Below are positions 15,730-25,379 of a stretch of 47,324 bases of DNA, one piece after another (the stretch's first letter is position 1; the number at the start of each line of letters is the position of its first letter). The position numbers and the translations under genes are program-made. A model generated the notes under the pieces. That model was not told the DNA's origin. It ran no database searches and saw only the letters and a list, made by a program, of their open reading frames with translations. The stretch comes from an uncultured Collinsella sp. (GTDB lineage Bacteria; Actinomycetota; Coriobacteriia; Coriobacteriales; Coriobacteriaceae). Location of the stretch: contig UQHQ01000011.1 of the NCBI GenBank assembly GCA_900540945.1, positions 1 to 47,324 of the forward strand. Reading direction: 5' to 3'.

Positions 15730-17232
15730 ATGAAAGATGAGACGATGAGCCAAGAGGATGCGGCCCAAGATGCAGAAGCATGCGCTGAGGCCCTGGAGAG
15801 CCTTGACCGGATTGCGCTGGCCGAGATTGCGTTTGACGATTCGAGCGTTGATGTGCGAGATGAGCCGGAAATCGAAGCGCAGCCCGATGATCAGGATGCA
15901 AAAGACGATGGCGCCGCGCCCACCGAAGACGAGGCGGGGCACGAGGAATCCGAATGCGAGGCCGACGACCAGCCCGAATCCGACACGAGCGAGGAAACCA
16001 TCTTGCTCGACAGCTTGCCCGCCGAAGATTCGCTGACCCGCGAGCTCCCTGGCTTAGGCTCTGCGCCTGCCGTGGACGAGACCATCGCCATGGGCGATAT
16101 TCCCCTACCGTCCGTTCCTTCGGCACGCGAAGCCGAGGTTCGTCATCGTAAGATGTCGCCCAGGCGCCGCAACCTGATGGTTGCCGGCGTTGTGGCCGTC
16201 GCGCTCGTCGCCGGCGGCGCAGGCTATGCTGCCTGGAACGGATATCAGCAAGAGCAGGCTGCCGCTGTCGCCGCCAGTGCGCACACGATGATGTCGGTGC
16301 AAATTGGCGTACATGCCGCGGGGCTCGACTGCTCCACCGGCTCAAAGATCCCCGTGCAGGTGAGTGGCCAGGACTCCGACGGCTCCTCTGTGAGCGAAAC
16401 GCTCTACGTTGACGAGCACGGTCGCGGCATTAAGCTGCTGCCCGGCGATTACACGCTCTCCATTGCTGGATCCCCCATCGCGGAAGACGGCACCATCTAC
16501 ACCGTCCCGACCACCAAGGCGCAGGTCACCATTAAGAGCGATGGGCAGGATCTGCGCGCTCAAGCCACCTTTAAGCTCAAGGTACCTTCGGCCGACACGG
16601 TGACTGACGACCAGATCGATGCCGCCGCCAAGTATGCCGAGGCAGGGGGCGCAAGCTCTGCCGCCGCGGCAAAGATACTCCAGCAGGCGGCAATTACGCG
16701 CCGCGATGCCGCCACCAACGCCGTAAGCGCAAGCGAGGCTCAGTCCGCCCGCGATGCCGACGCTCGGCACAAGGCGACGAACCTGTATCAGCTCGATATT
16801 CCGGTTGAGTGGTATGGCAAGGTCGCAACCTGGCAAAACGGCAGCACGCTGTGCATTTATCTGGACAGCGACACCAACACACCGCTCGTGACGCTTGTCG
16901 CAGTGCGCGACGGCGAGACCTTTACCCCCGATGACGGCGATACGGTTTTGGGCACGGTCAGCCTGGGCAACGACTACACCGTCTACGCCAGCGGCCCTGT
17001 CTATCCGTACGTGATTCCGCAAACCATCAACGGGCGCACGCAGAACCCCGTGTCGACCTACCCCATGGACACGGCGATTGAGCTTGTCGAGCTCACGACC
17101 GGCAACCGCTACACATACAGCCAGATCAAAAACGACCTGGTCGGTAAAGACGGCAAGGCAGACGCCGCGACCAAACTCGAGACCGACTACCTCGCCCAGA
17201 TTCTCCTGCCGAGCATCAAGGCCCAGGACTAG
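15730..17232 (+). CDS. Single-pass membrane protein with acidic cytoplasmic N-terminus, function unknown
   Basis: A 500-residue protein I cannot assign. Residues 1 to about 140 are extremely acidic and low-complexity (Glu/Asp/Ala). A basic stretch (RHRKMSPRRR) then precedes one membrane helix near 155-175 (MVAGVVAVALVAGGAGYAAW). About 330 residues lie outside, beginning with an Ala-rich region, and include a beta-rich part (ETLYVDEHGRGIKLLPGDYT) and an Ala-rich helical stretch. The arrangement resembles actinobacterial extracytoplasmic proteins with a regulated cytoplasmic tail. Several Thr/Ser residues in the acidic tail (SDTSEETILLD, AVDETIAMGD) look like FHA-type or kinase target sites, which would suit the PASTA kinase; this is inference. 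ATG 15730 follows TTGGGGGAT. No partner gene is adjacent. Confidence 0.7.
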   Translation: MKDETMSQEDAAQDAEACAEALESLDRIALAEIAFDDSSVDVRDEPEIEAQPDDQDAKDDGAAPTEDEAGHEESECEADDQPESDTSEETILLDSLPAEDSLTRELPGLGSAPAVDETIAMGDIPLPSVPSAREAEVRHRKMSPRRRNLMVAGVVAVALVAGGAGYAAWNGYQQEQAAAVAASAHTMMSVQIGVHAAGLDCSTGSKIPVQVSGQDSDGSSVSETLYVDEHGRGIKLLPGDYTLSIAGSPIAEDGTIYTVPTTKAQVTIKSDGQDLRAQATFKLKVPSADTVTDDQIDAAAKYAEAGGASSAAAAKILQQAAITRRDAATNAVSASEAQSARDADARHKATNLYQLDIPVEWYGKVATWQNGSTLCIYLDSDTNTPLVTLVAVRDGETFTPDDGDTVLGTVSLGNDYTVYASGPVYPYVIPQTINGRTQNPVSTYPMDTAIELVELTTGNRYTYSQIKNDLVGKDGKADAATKLETDYLAQILLPSIKAQD

Positions 17233-17273
17233 CCAGCCCGAAGACAGCCGCCCGACATCCACATCCCTAACGC

Positions 17274-17341
17274 AGTTGCGGTGAAATAGGGATTGTTTTT
17301 GCTGGTCAAACCGCAAAACAGTCCCTATTTCACCGCAACTT
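17274..17341. repeat. Intergenic palindrome, AGTTGCGGTG family, copy 3
   Basis: The arms AGTTGCGGTGAAATAGGGA and TCCCTATTTCACCGCAACT are perfectly complementary over 19 bases, with a 30-base centre. It sits between two convergent genes (ends at 17232 and 17365), where a bidirectional terminator would be expected. Confidence 0.85.
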
Positions 17342-17364
17342 ATTGGTGGCCTTTTGGGTGGCAC

Positions 17365-17559
17365 TCAGCGCCACGGATCGGCTTCGAACATTGGCTCGCG
17401 CTCGGGGCGGCGATCGCTGTAGGGATCGTAGCCGTCGTCGTCCTCGTTCTCGGCACGGATGTAGGGGTCGCGCGGCTTGGGTGCCGGTTTAGGCGCAGGC
17501 TTGGGTGCGGCGGGCGCCGCCTCAGCCACCGGTGCGTTCGTCTTGTTCTCGTCTTTCAT
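17365..17559 (-). CDS. Small disordered Pro/Ala-rich protein, unknown
   Basis: A 64-residue protein with an Ala/Pro/Lys stretch (three PKPA-type repeats) followed by an acidic, Arg/Asp/Tyr-rich tail (ENEDDDGYDPYSDRRPE). It has no membrane segment or cysteine and is probably disordered. ATG 17559 is preferred because AAGGAG lies eight bases before it; the ATG at 17565 lies only two bases from that site. It is downstream of clpB on the same strand, separated by the clpB terminator, so it likely has its own promoter. I cannot name a family. Confidence 0.55.
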   Translation of the reverse strand: MKDENKTNAPVAEAAPAAPKPAPKPAPKPRDPYIRAENEDDDGYDPYSDRRPEREPMFEADPWR

Positions 17560-17611
17560 CTGCATAGCTCCTTGCCATGTGCTCACGTTCAACACCATCG
17601 ATTGTCGCACG

Positions 17612-17649
17612 AAAAAGGGCGGCGAACCCAATCGGATCCGCCGCCCTTG
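17612..17649 (-). terminator. Rho-independent terminator of clpB
   Basis: On the minus strand AAGGGCGGCG and CGCCGCCCTT form a 10-bp stem around a 14-base loop, followed by a T run. It begins about 40 bases past the clpB stop codon. Confidence 0.85.
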
Positions 17650-17691
17650 GCGTTCGGCTCAAAAGGCAGATTTTAAGGCATGGCCCAAAAT

Positions 17692-20319
<2,628 letters not shown>

Positions 20320-20399
20320 GGAATCACCTCTCTTGGGGCGGCCACCCTACGGGGCGGCTTCACGTTGTTCGAGAAGTATTGTTGCCAGCTTTGCGCAAT

Positions 20400-20435
20400 C
20401 TTATACATAAATCTAAGTCTCTATATATAAGATTT
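20400..20435 (-). promoter_or_regulatory. clpB promoter with HspR-type operator
   Basis: At 20409-20435 the plus strand reads AAATCTAAGTC, five bases, then ATATAAGATTT. The dnaK promoter has the same two blocks with the same spacing (29790-29816). AAATCT and AGATTT are the inverted ends. A -10 like TATAAG on the minus strand occupies 20400-20405, so the element covers the -35 and spacer region, as expected for a repressor site. The 7-7-7 spacing resembles the actinobacterial HAIR element bound by HspR, but the sequence is AT-rich and differs. Confidence 0.72.
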
Positions 20436-20495
20436 TCTGAGTGATTGAGGGATAGGGGTAAAGATGTCGGCCCGCCGCCGCACAGGTGCGCTACC

Positions 20496-20713
20496 GTCTC
20501 AATCTGTAACATCTATCGACCGTTTCTGGCTCCAGATGTTACAGATCGAGACGAATTGTTCAGCGGCACCCGTTTGTCTCAATCTGTAACATCTAATCGG
20601 CAAATAGGGCTCTATCTGTTACAAATCGAGACGAACAGAAGACACCTGAATCGAAAATCTAAATCTGTAACACCAGGCCCACTTTTAGCGGCCAAGATGT
20701 TACAGATCGAGAC
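20496..20713. repeat. Three 57-bp palindromes in 80-bp steps (GTCTCAATCTGTAAC family)
   Basis: Units lie at 20496-20552, 20576-20632 and about 20656-20713. Each opens with a form of GTCTCAATCTGTAACATCT and closes with its near complement, around a roughly 19-base variable centre. The 23-base linker after unit 1 (containing TTCAGCGGC and CCCGTTT) resembles the linker at the second locus, 22450-22586. The third unit is degenerate on its left. The units fill most of the 446-base gap between clpB and the next gene. Confidence 0.88.
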
Positions 20714-20722
20714 AGACCGAAA

Positions 20723-20757
20723 ACCACCACAAAGAGGACAGGCGCCTTTGTGGTGGT
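20723..20757. repeat. Palindrome, ACCACCACAAAG family, copy a
   Basis: ACCACCACAAAG and CCTTTGTGGTGGT enclose GGACAGGCG. The A-rich flank GACCGAAA lies on its left, so it is oriented opposite to the other three copies, which carry TTTTCGAC on the right. It abuts the 3' end of the minus-strand gene at 20766. Confidence 0.85.
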
Positions 20758-20765
20758 CGCGGTCT

Positions 20766-21437
20766 CTACTCCTTCGCCGAACCCGTACTTCCCGATTCGA
20801 CGGTCCAGGGCATCTCATCCTCGAACAGCCATGTACGGGCAGACCCACTATCGCGTGCAGTCCGCGGGTCAGGCAAGCAGGTCTGTTTATAGGCATCTTG
20901 GATACACTGACCCATAAAATCGTTGAGCTCGGTCTGGTCGCCCTCCATGATATAGGCGACATCGCCGTCCATGATGTAGATGCCCGGACCCTCATTGCCC
21001 TCGTAGCCCGGATCGTACGAGACATCACATAACTTTGCGCCGTTTGCAGTGTCCAGCTCGATGGAAGAGTGGCATCCGCCAACCATGTCGTTCGCTTTTG
21101 CCCGATAGGACGCATATCCGTACCAACGCTTAAATGTTTTGCCCTTGAGTAGCTCGGACGCCCTATCGATCAGGCTTGTATCCGTGGTATAGCGCATGGC
21201 CCCAAGCTGAATACGCGGATAATTGCTAATACCCAGCACAGCCGGCTGCTCATCAAAATCAACGGTAATGGCCTCGGGCTTGGCAGCGCCGGTCAGAAGT
21301 TCGACAGATTGAGTCACAGGCTTGACCACCGGCTCCGTCACCGCAGCAGGTAGAAATGCCATACCGACAGCGCCCGCGCCAACCACAGCGATCGCAAGCG
21401 CCAAGACAATCAATCCAATACGGGCAGAACGGCTCAC
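20766..21437 (-). CDS. Membrane-anchored extracytoplasmic protein, unknown
   Basis: A protein of about 223 residues that I do not recognise. A short basic N-terminus (SRSAR) leads into one hydrophobic helix (IGLIVLALAIAVVGAGAVGM), a signal anchor. The remainder would be outside the cell. It carries three cysteines (GGCHSS, KLCDVS, GQCIQ) plus a fourth in KQTCLP, an even number that would allow disulfides, and an acidic patch ending MDGDVAYIMEGDQTELND. GTG 21437 is my choice, since GGGGTG lies seven bases upstream; further GTG codons up to 21476 are possible. It is divergent from the gene at 21672 and is bounded by palindromes on both sides. Confidence 0.6.
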   Translation of the reverse strand: MSRSARIGLIVLALAIAVVGAGAVGMAFLPAAVTEPVVKPVTQSVELLTGAAKPEAITVDFDEQPAVLGISNYPRIQLGAMRYTTDTSLIDRASELLKGKTFKRWYGYASYRAKANDMVGGCHSSIELDTANGAKLCDVSYDPGYEGNEGPGIYIMDGDVAYIMEGDQTELNDFMGQCIQDAYKQTCLPDPRTARDSGSARTWLFEDEMPWTVESGSTGSAKE

Positions 21438-21526
21438 GGCAAAACACCCCACAATGCAAACCTTCGCCACCTGCACTAATGATACCGCCAGCTAACACTA
21501 TTACCAAAAGAAGCCGCGCGCTCCTC

Positions 21527-21561
21527 ACCACCACAAAGGGGACAGGCACCTTTGTGGTGGT
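21527..21561. repeat. Palindrome, ACCACCACAAAG family, copy b
   Basis: ACCACCACAAAGG and CCTTTGTGGTGGT surround GGACAGGCA, followed by TTTTCGAC. It sits in the divergent promoter region between the genes at 21437 (minus) and 21672 (plus), so it is not a terminator for either. Confidence 0.88.
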
Positions 21562-21671
21562 TTTCGACGCTAACGGTCGACCATCTCGCGCCATGAGATT
21601 AAACTTGAATTGTTCTCTGAACATATCCATTTCTGCCTATCCTCAACAGCTCTTTGTCTCGAGGAGCGCAT

Positions 21672-22340
21672 ATGAAGCCGTCTCATTCCACCGGTCGCAA
21701 CGTCATCGCCATTCTCGCCATACCCATCGTGATGCTCTTCCTTATCGTCATCACGCCCTTTTCTTTTGGTATCGCCTCGCCCTTCGATCTTTGCGGGATG
21801 ATCGACGCCGGTTCGCGCGCCACCTCGCTCTCCTTTGTCTGCCGTGGCGTGTTCTACGAATATGCAATTCCCACCGGAAGTTGGCAGTCCAAGTTACCGT
21901 TGCTCGGCAAGGTCGACGGATGCTCCCCCTATTTCTGCCTTGAACCTCAGGCGCTAAACTATCTAATCGACGACCAGCCCCTCGACTCCATCACCCTCGC
22001 CTACGACTACGCACCAAACACCGATGAGCGCCACATGAACCAAGTCCTCGACAAGATGCTTGGACAGTGCGGGCTCACCGAGGAGGCCGGTCGAACCATC
22101 TATAGCAACCAGAAATTAAAGAGAACAGAACTCCGCCGTGTCGGAAAAATCAAAGGGCGAAACGGGGCCGCCTACTGGGATGCCTGGGCAACACGCGACA
22201 AGGGCGAATTCGGACACAGCACCTATATGGTCACTGTCTACACCAAAGACGGAATTAAGGACAATGTTGACGATTTCGCGTCATCCAAACTCGGCATCCC
22301 CAAAACAACCAAGCCCGCCAGCCCAGATAAAATCCTGTAG
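21672..22340 (+). CDS. Membrane-anchored extracytoplasmic protein, unknown
   Basis: A protein of 222 residues with no family I can name. The N-terminal helix (VIAILAIPIVMLFLIVITPF) anchors it, after a short Lys/His/Arg leader. The outer part contains four cysteines in its first half (DLCGMI, FVCRGV, DGCSPYFCLEP), a further GQCGLTEEAG, and a Lys/Arg-rich stretch (NQKLKRTELRRVGKIKGRNG) leading to a beta-rich end (STYMVTVYTKDGIKDNVDDF). ATG 21672 follows GAGGAGCG, while a TTG at 21654 lacks a site. It is divergent from the gene at 20766-21437 with a palindrome between, and more palindromes follow its stop. Its size and topology match that neighbour, but the sequences show no obvious relationship. 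Confidence 0.65.
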   Translation: MKPSHSTGRNVIAILAIPIVMLFLIVITPFSFGIASPFDLCGMIDAGSRATSLSFVCRGVFYEYAIPTGSWQSKLPLLGKVDGCSPYFCLEPQALNYLIDDQPLDSITLAYDYAPNTDERHMNQVLDKMLGQCGLTEEAGRTIYSNQKLKRTELRRVGKIKGRNGAAYWDAWATRDKGEFGHSTYMVTVYTKDGIKDNVDDFASSKLGIPKTTKPASPDKIL

Positions 22341-22393
22341 AGACGCTCATTAGAATGTCGTTCAGCGAGCACGGCAGCATCGAGCTCGCCCCC

Positions 22394-22428
22394 ACCACCA
22401 CGAAAGGGACAGGCCCCTTTGTGGTGGT
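22394..22428. repeat. Palindrome, ACCACCACAAAG family, copy c
   Basis: ACCACCACGAAAGG and CCCCTTTGTGGTGGT flank GACAGG, with TTTTCGAC following. It starts about 50 bases past the stop of the preceding gene. Confidence 0.85.
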
Positions 22429-22449
22429 TTTCGACTCTGGCGCTCAACT

Positions 22450-22586
22450 GTCTCAATCTGTAACATCTAGCGGCCCTTTTCGATCTTAGATGCTACAGAT
22501 TGAGATGAAATGATCAGCGGCGATCGTTTGTCTCAATCTGTAACAACCGCTCGTCAAATAGGGGCCCAGATGTTGCAGGTCGAGAC
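22450..22586. repeat. Two 57-bp palindromes in an 80-bp step (GTCTCAATCTGTAAC family)
   Basis: Units at 22450-22506 and 22530-22586 repeat the locus at 20496 with the same 57-bp length and the same 80-bp step. The linker (TCAGCGGC and CGTTT kept) is also conserved, so the pair and not just the palindrome is the copied unit. Confidence 0.88.
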
Positions 22587-22593
22587 AAACGGG

Positions 22594-22629
22594 ACCACCA
22601 CAAAGGTGCACTGTCCCCAATGTGGTGGT
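22594..22629. repeat. Palindrome, ACCACCACAAAG family, copy d
   Basis: ACCACCACAAAG and TGTGGTGGT surround a rearranged core (GTGCACTGTCCCC), followed by TTTTCGAC. The core holds the GTCCCC motif also present in the long palindromes at 25255 and 47187. Confidence 0.8.
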
Positions 22630-22721
22630 TTTCGACAAAAAGAAACCGCCCCATTAACAGAGGCGGCATCAAGCAAGTCTTTTTTTAGCGTCCCTCAAGA
22701 CCCAACGAGAACGTCGCGGTA

Positions 22722-22793
22722 GCCCCGGACACACCTTTCCCTCGGGCGACCCTCGCGAAGCGCGTGAGCACGAGGGAAAGGTGTGTCCGGGGC
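22722..22793. repeat. Perfect 23-bp inverted repeat at the 3' end of the hydratase gene
   Basis: The left arm (22722-22744, starting GCCCCGGACACACC) and right arm (22771-22793) are exact complements around a 26-base centre. No T run follows on the minus strand, so it is not a standard terminator, though a transcript would fold strongly here. Confidence 0.85.
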
Positions 22794-22804
22794 GTACAGC
22801 AACG

Positions 22805-25105
22805 TTACTCGGCAGAGGCCTTGAACTTGTTGTAGTTGATCAGGCAGCCGGCCTTGACGATGGCACGCTCCTCGGCCGTCATGTCGGCAATGTAGAGCTC
22901 AATCTGTTCAACCGAACCGTCGGCGCGCACCACGTAGGCGGCGATGTCCTTCAGGTCGCCATCGAGCGCGGCACGGATACCCGGCACAAAGACGTAGTCG
23001 CCCACCTCAAAGTTGGGCTCGGCCTCCATCTGGAAGGGCACCATGCCCCAGTTCATCACGTTGGAGCGATAGCGCTTGGTGGCGTACTCGTGGACGATGT
23101 TGGCCAGGCCGCCGATCACGCGCTGGCAGCTCGCAGCCTGCTCGCGGGCAGAACCGTCACCGGGCTTCTTGGCATAGAGCGTGGAGCCGTACTCGGTCGT
23201 CTTGGCATCGGCCGCGACACCCGCGCCGGCCAGTGCCTCAAACACGCTTGCAAGCTCTGCATCGAGCGCCGCCAGGTCGCCCGCGGCTTCACCGGCAACG
23301 CGGCGCTTTTCCACCGCGTCAACCTCCTTGGAGCGGCCCACGTAGGCCGGATCACGACGGCTCAGCGTAAACTCGGCCAGACCCAGCGGGTTGGAGCGGA
23401 AGGAGCTCGTCTCGCCCGAGGGAATGAGCTCGTCGGTCGTGGTGACCGGGTCCATGATCTTGGAGCACACCTTGAGCAGGATATCGTCACCAAGCGGCTC
23501 CATCGCGGGCCACGGCTTGATGTTGGGACCCTCGACCAGCTCGTCTGCAGGCTCCGCCTTGCCAAAGCCCCAGTACACACGCTTTTTGTACGGCGCGTCA
23601 TCAAAGGTGTACTCGCAGGCCTCATCCCAAGTCTCCTCGGGCAGGTCGGTCGCCGGCGTCAGGACGCCGCCGTTGGCGGCCGTCGCCGCAATGGAGCGAG
23701 CGTCCATCAGGGCCACGGCGCTCAGCTGGCCATTACCCGGCTTGGAACCCTCGCGGTTGGGGAAATTGCGCGTGGTGTGGCGGATGGACAGGCCGTTGTT
23801 GGCAGGCGTGTCGCCGGCGCCAAAGCACGGACCGCAGAACGCCGTGCGCACGATCGCACCGGCCTCCATAAGGTCGTAGATATAGCCACGGCGCGTAAGT
23901 TCGAGCGCCACGGGCTGGCTTGTGGGATAGACCGACAGCGAGAACTCGCCGCAGCCGGTGTTGGCGCCCTTAAGCACGCGGGCAGCCTGGACCACGGAGT
24001 CGTAGTTACCGCCCGAGCAGCCGGCGATAACGCCCTGCTGCACGTGCAGCTTGCCGTCGACGATCTTGTCGAGCAGGCTAAAGTGCGTCTTGCCCTCGCC
24101 GATCTTGGCAGCCTCGAGCTCCACCTCATGCAGGATGTCCTCGAGGTTCTCGTTGAGCTCGTCGATCTCGAAGCCGTTGGAAGGATGGAACGGCAGCGCG
24201 ATCATGGGCTTGATGCTCGACAGGTCGACCTCGACGCAGCCGTCATAGTAGGCGACATCGGCGGGCTTGAGCTCGCGGTAGTCGTCGCCGCGGCCGTGCA
24301 TGGTCAAAAACGTGTGTGTGTCCTCGTCGGTGGCCCAGATGCTCGACAGACAGGTGGTCTCGGTGGTCATGACATCGACGCCGTTGCGGTAGTCGGTCGT
24401 CATGCTCGCGATGCCGGGGCCCACAAACTCCATGACCTTGTTCTTAACGTAGCCCTTGGCAAAGACGGCGCGGATGATGGCGAGCGCCACATCGTGCGGG
24501 CCGACGCCGGGGCGCGGGGCGCCCGTGAGGTAGATGGCGACAACGCCGGGATAGGCAACATCGTAGGTGTCACGCAGCAGCTGCTTTGCCAGCTCGCCGC
24601 CGCCCTCGCCCACGGCCATGGTGCCCAGGGCGCCGTAGCGGGTGTGCGAGTCGGAACCCAGGATCATCTTCCCGCAACCGGCGAAGTTCTCACGCATAAA
24701 GGAGTGGATGACGGCGATGTGCGGCGGGACGAAAATGCCGCCGTACTTCTTGGCCGCGGAAAGGCCAAAGACGTGGTCGTCCTCGTTGATGGTGCCGCCC
24801 ACGGCGCACAGCGAGTTATGGCAGTTGGTGAGCACGTAAGGCAGCGGGAACTGCTCCATGCCCGAGGCGCGCGCCGTCTGGATGATGCCGACAAAGGTGA
24901 TGTCGTGACTCGCCATGGCATCGAAGCGAATCTTGAGCGCCTCGGGGTCTCCGGATGTATTGTGTGCCTGAAGGATCGAATACGCGATGGTGCCGCGCTT
25001 GGCATCCTCGGGCGTCTGCGTAATACCGCGCTCGGCAGCCTCGGCCGCAGGCACAACCTCGCTGCCGCCGCGCAGGTAGATGCCGTCCTCGTACAGCTTG
25101 ACCAT
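22805..25105 (-). CDS. Aconitase-superfamily hydratase (YbhJ-like)
   Basis: A 766-residue cytoplasmic [4Fe-4S] dehydratase of the aconitase superfamily, near in length to the uncharacterised E. coli YbhJ (753) and shorter than AcnA. The active-site block GSDSHTRYGALGTMAVGEGG is clear. The cluster cysteines sit in VIAGCSGGNYDSV and AFCGPCFGAGDTP, and the domain 4 substrate block TRNFPNREGSKPG follows. The C-terminal swivel domain includes YRSNVMNWGMVPFQ. ATG 25105 follows GGGAG at five bases; an upstream in-frame extension to 25207 looks non-coding. It is monocistronic. The substrate could be citrate/isocitrate or another 2- or 3-hydroxy acid, since no citrate synthase or isocitrate dehydrogenase lies nearby. 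Confidence 0.85.
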   Translation of the reverse strand: MVKLYEDGIYLRGGSEVVPAAEAAERGITQTPEDAKRGTIAYSILQAHNTSGDPEALKIRFDAMASHDITFVGIIQTARASGMEQFPLPYVLTNCHNSLCAVGGTINEDDHVFGLSAAKKYGGIFVPPHIAVIHSFMRENFAGCGKMILGSDSHTRYGALGTMAVGEGGGELAKQLLRDTYDVAYPGVVAIYLTGAPRPGVGPHDVALAIIRAVFAKGYVKNKVMEFVGPGIASMTTDYRNGVDVMTTETTCLSSIWATDEDTHTFLTMHGRGDDYRELKPADVAYYDGCVEVDLSSIKPMIALPFHPSNGFEIDELNENLEDILHEVELEAAKIGEGKTHFSLLDKIVDGKLHVQQGVIAGCSGGNYDSVVQAARVLKGANTGCGEFSLSVYPTSQPVALELTRRGYIYDLMEAGAIVRTAFCGPCFGAGDTPANNGLSIRHTTRNFPNREGSKPGNGQLSAVALMDARSIAATAANGGVLTPATDLPEETWDEACEYTFDDAPYKKRVYWGFGKAEPADELVEGPNIKPWPAMEPLGDDILLKVCSKIMDPVTTTDELIPSGETSSFRSNPLGLAEFTLSRRDPAYVGRSKEVDAVEKRRVAGEAAGDLAALDAELASVFEALAGAGVAADAKTTEYGSTLYAKKPGDGSAREQAASCQRVIGGLANIVHEYATKRYRSNVMNWGMVPFQMEAEPNFEVGDYVFVPGIRAALDGDLKDIAAYVVRADGSVEQIELYIADMTAEERAIVKAGCLINYNKFKASAE

Positions 25106-25254
25106 ACTGTCTCCCACTCTGCCCAAAAGATTTGGGCGCATAGCATACATTCGTTCAATATCGTGCCATAGAACGGTTGCAAGTGGGTTACGAATCTGCG
25201 CGTTCACTTTATCTCGTTAAAGTAAAGGACGAGCCCAGCGTGAGCAGGCAAAAA

Positions 25255-25339
25255 TGATCCCTTGGGGACGGAGGAAAACGGATCACTGGGTCAGGCCGAC
25301 CCCCTCAGTGATCCGTTTTCCTCCGTCCCCAAGGGATCA
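25255..25339. repeat. Perfect 34-bp inverted repeat with GGGGACGG motif
   Basis: The arms 25255-25288 and 25306-25339 are exact reverse complements around a 17-base centre. The left arm begins TGATCCCTTGGGGACGG. It lies between hspR (end of the dnaK operon) and the hydratase gene. No T run follows, and such length and perfection exceed what a terminator needs. Confidence 0.92.
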
Positions 25340-25379
25340 TGAAGTTGAATGCCAGATTGCCCGAATGCATCCCGCGTAA

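Noticed and set aside
20496..20713. CRISPR array reading of the 80-bp-spaced palindromes
   Set aside because: Only two or three units, palindromic 57-bp repeats with variable centres, conserved linkers instead of unique spacers, and no cas genes nearby.
22722..22793. Standard terminator for the hydratase gene
   Set aside because: The 23-bp arms are perfect, but the loop is 26 bases and no T tract follows on either strand; listed as a repeat instead.
22781..25171. A 796-codon open frame antisense to the hydratase gene
   Set aside because: It mirrors the strong GC third-position bias of the real gene, has low-complexity His/Gly/Arg-rich composition, no ribosome site and no motifs.
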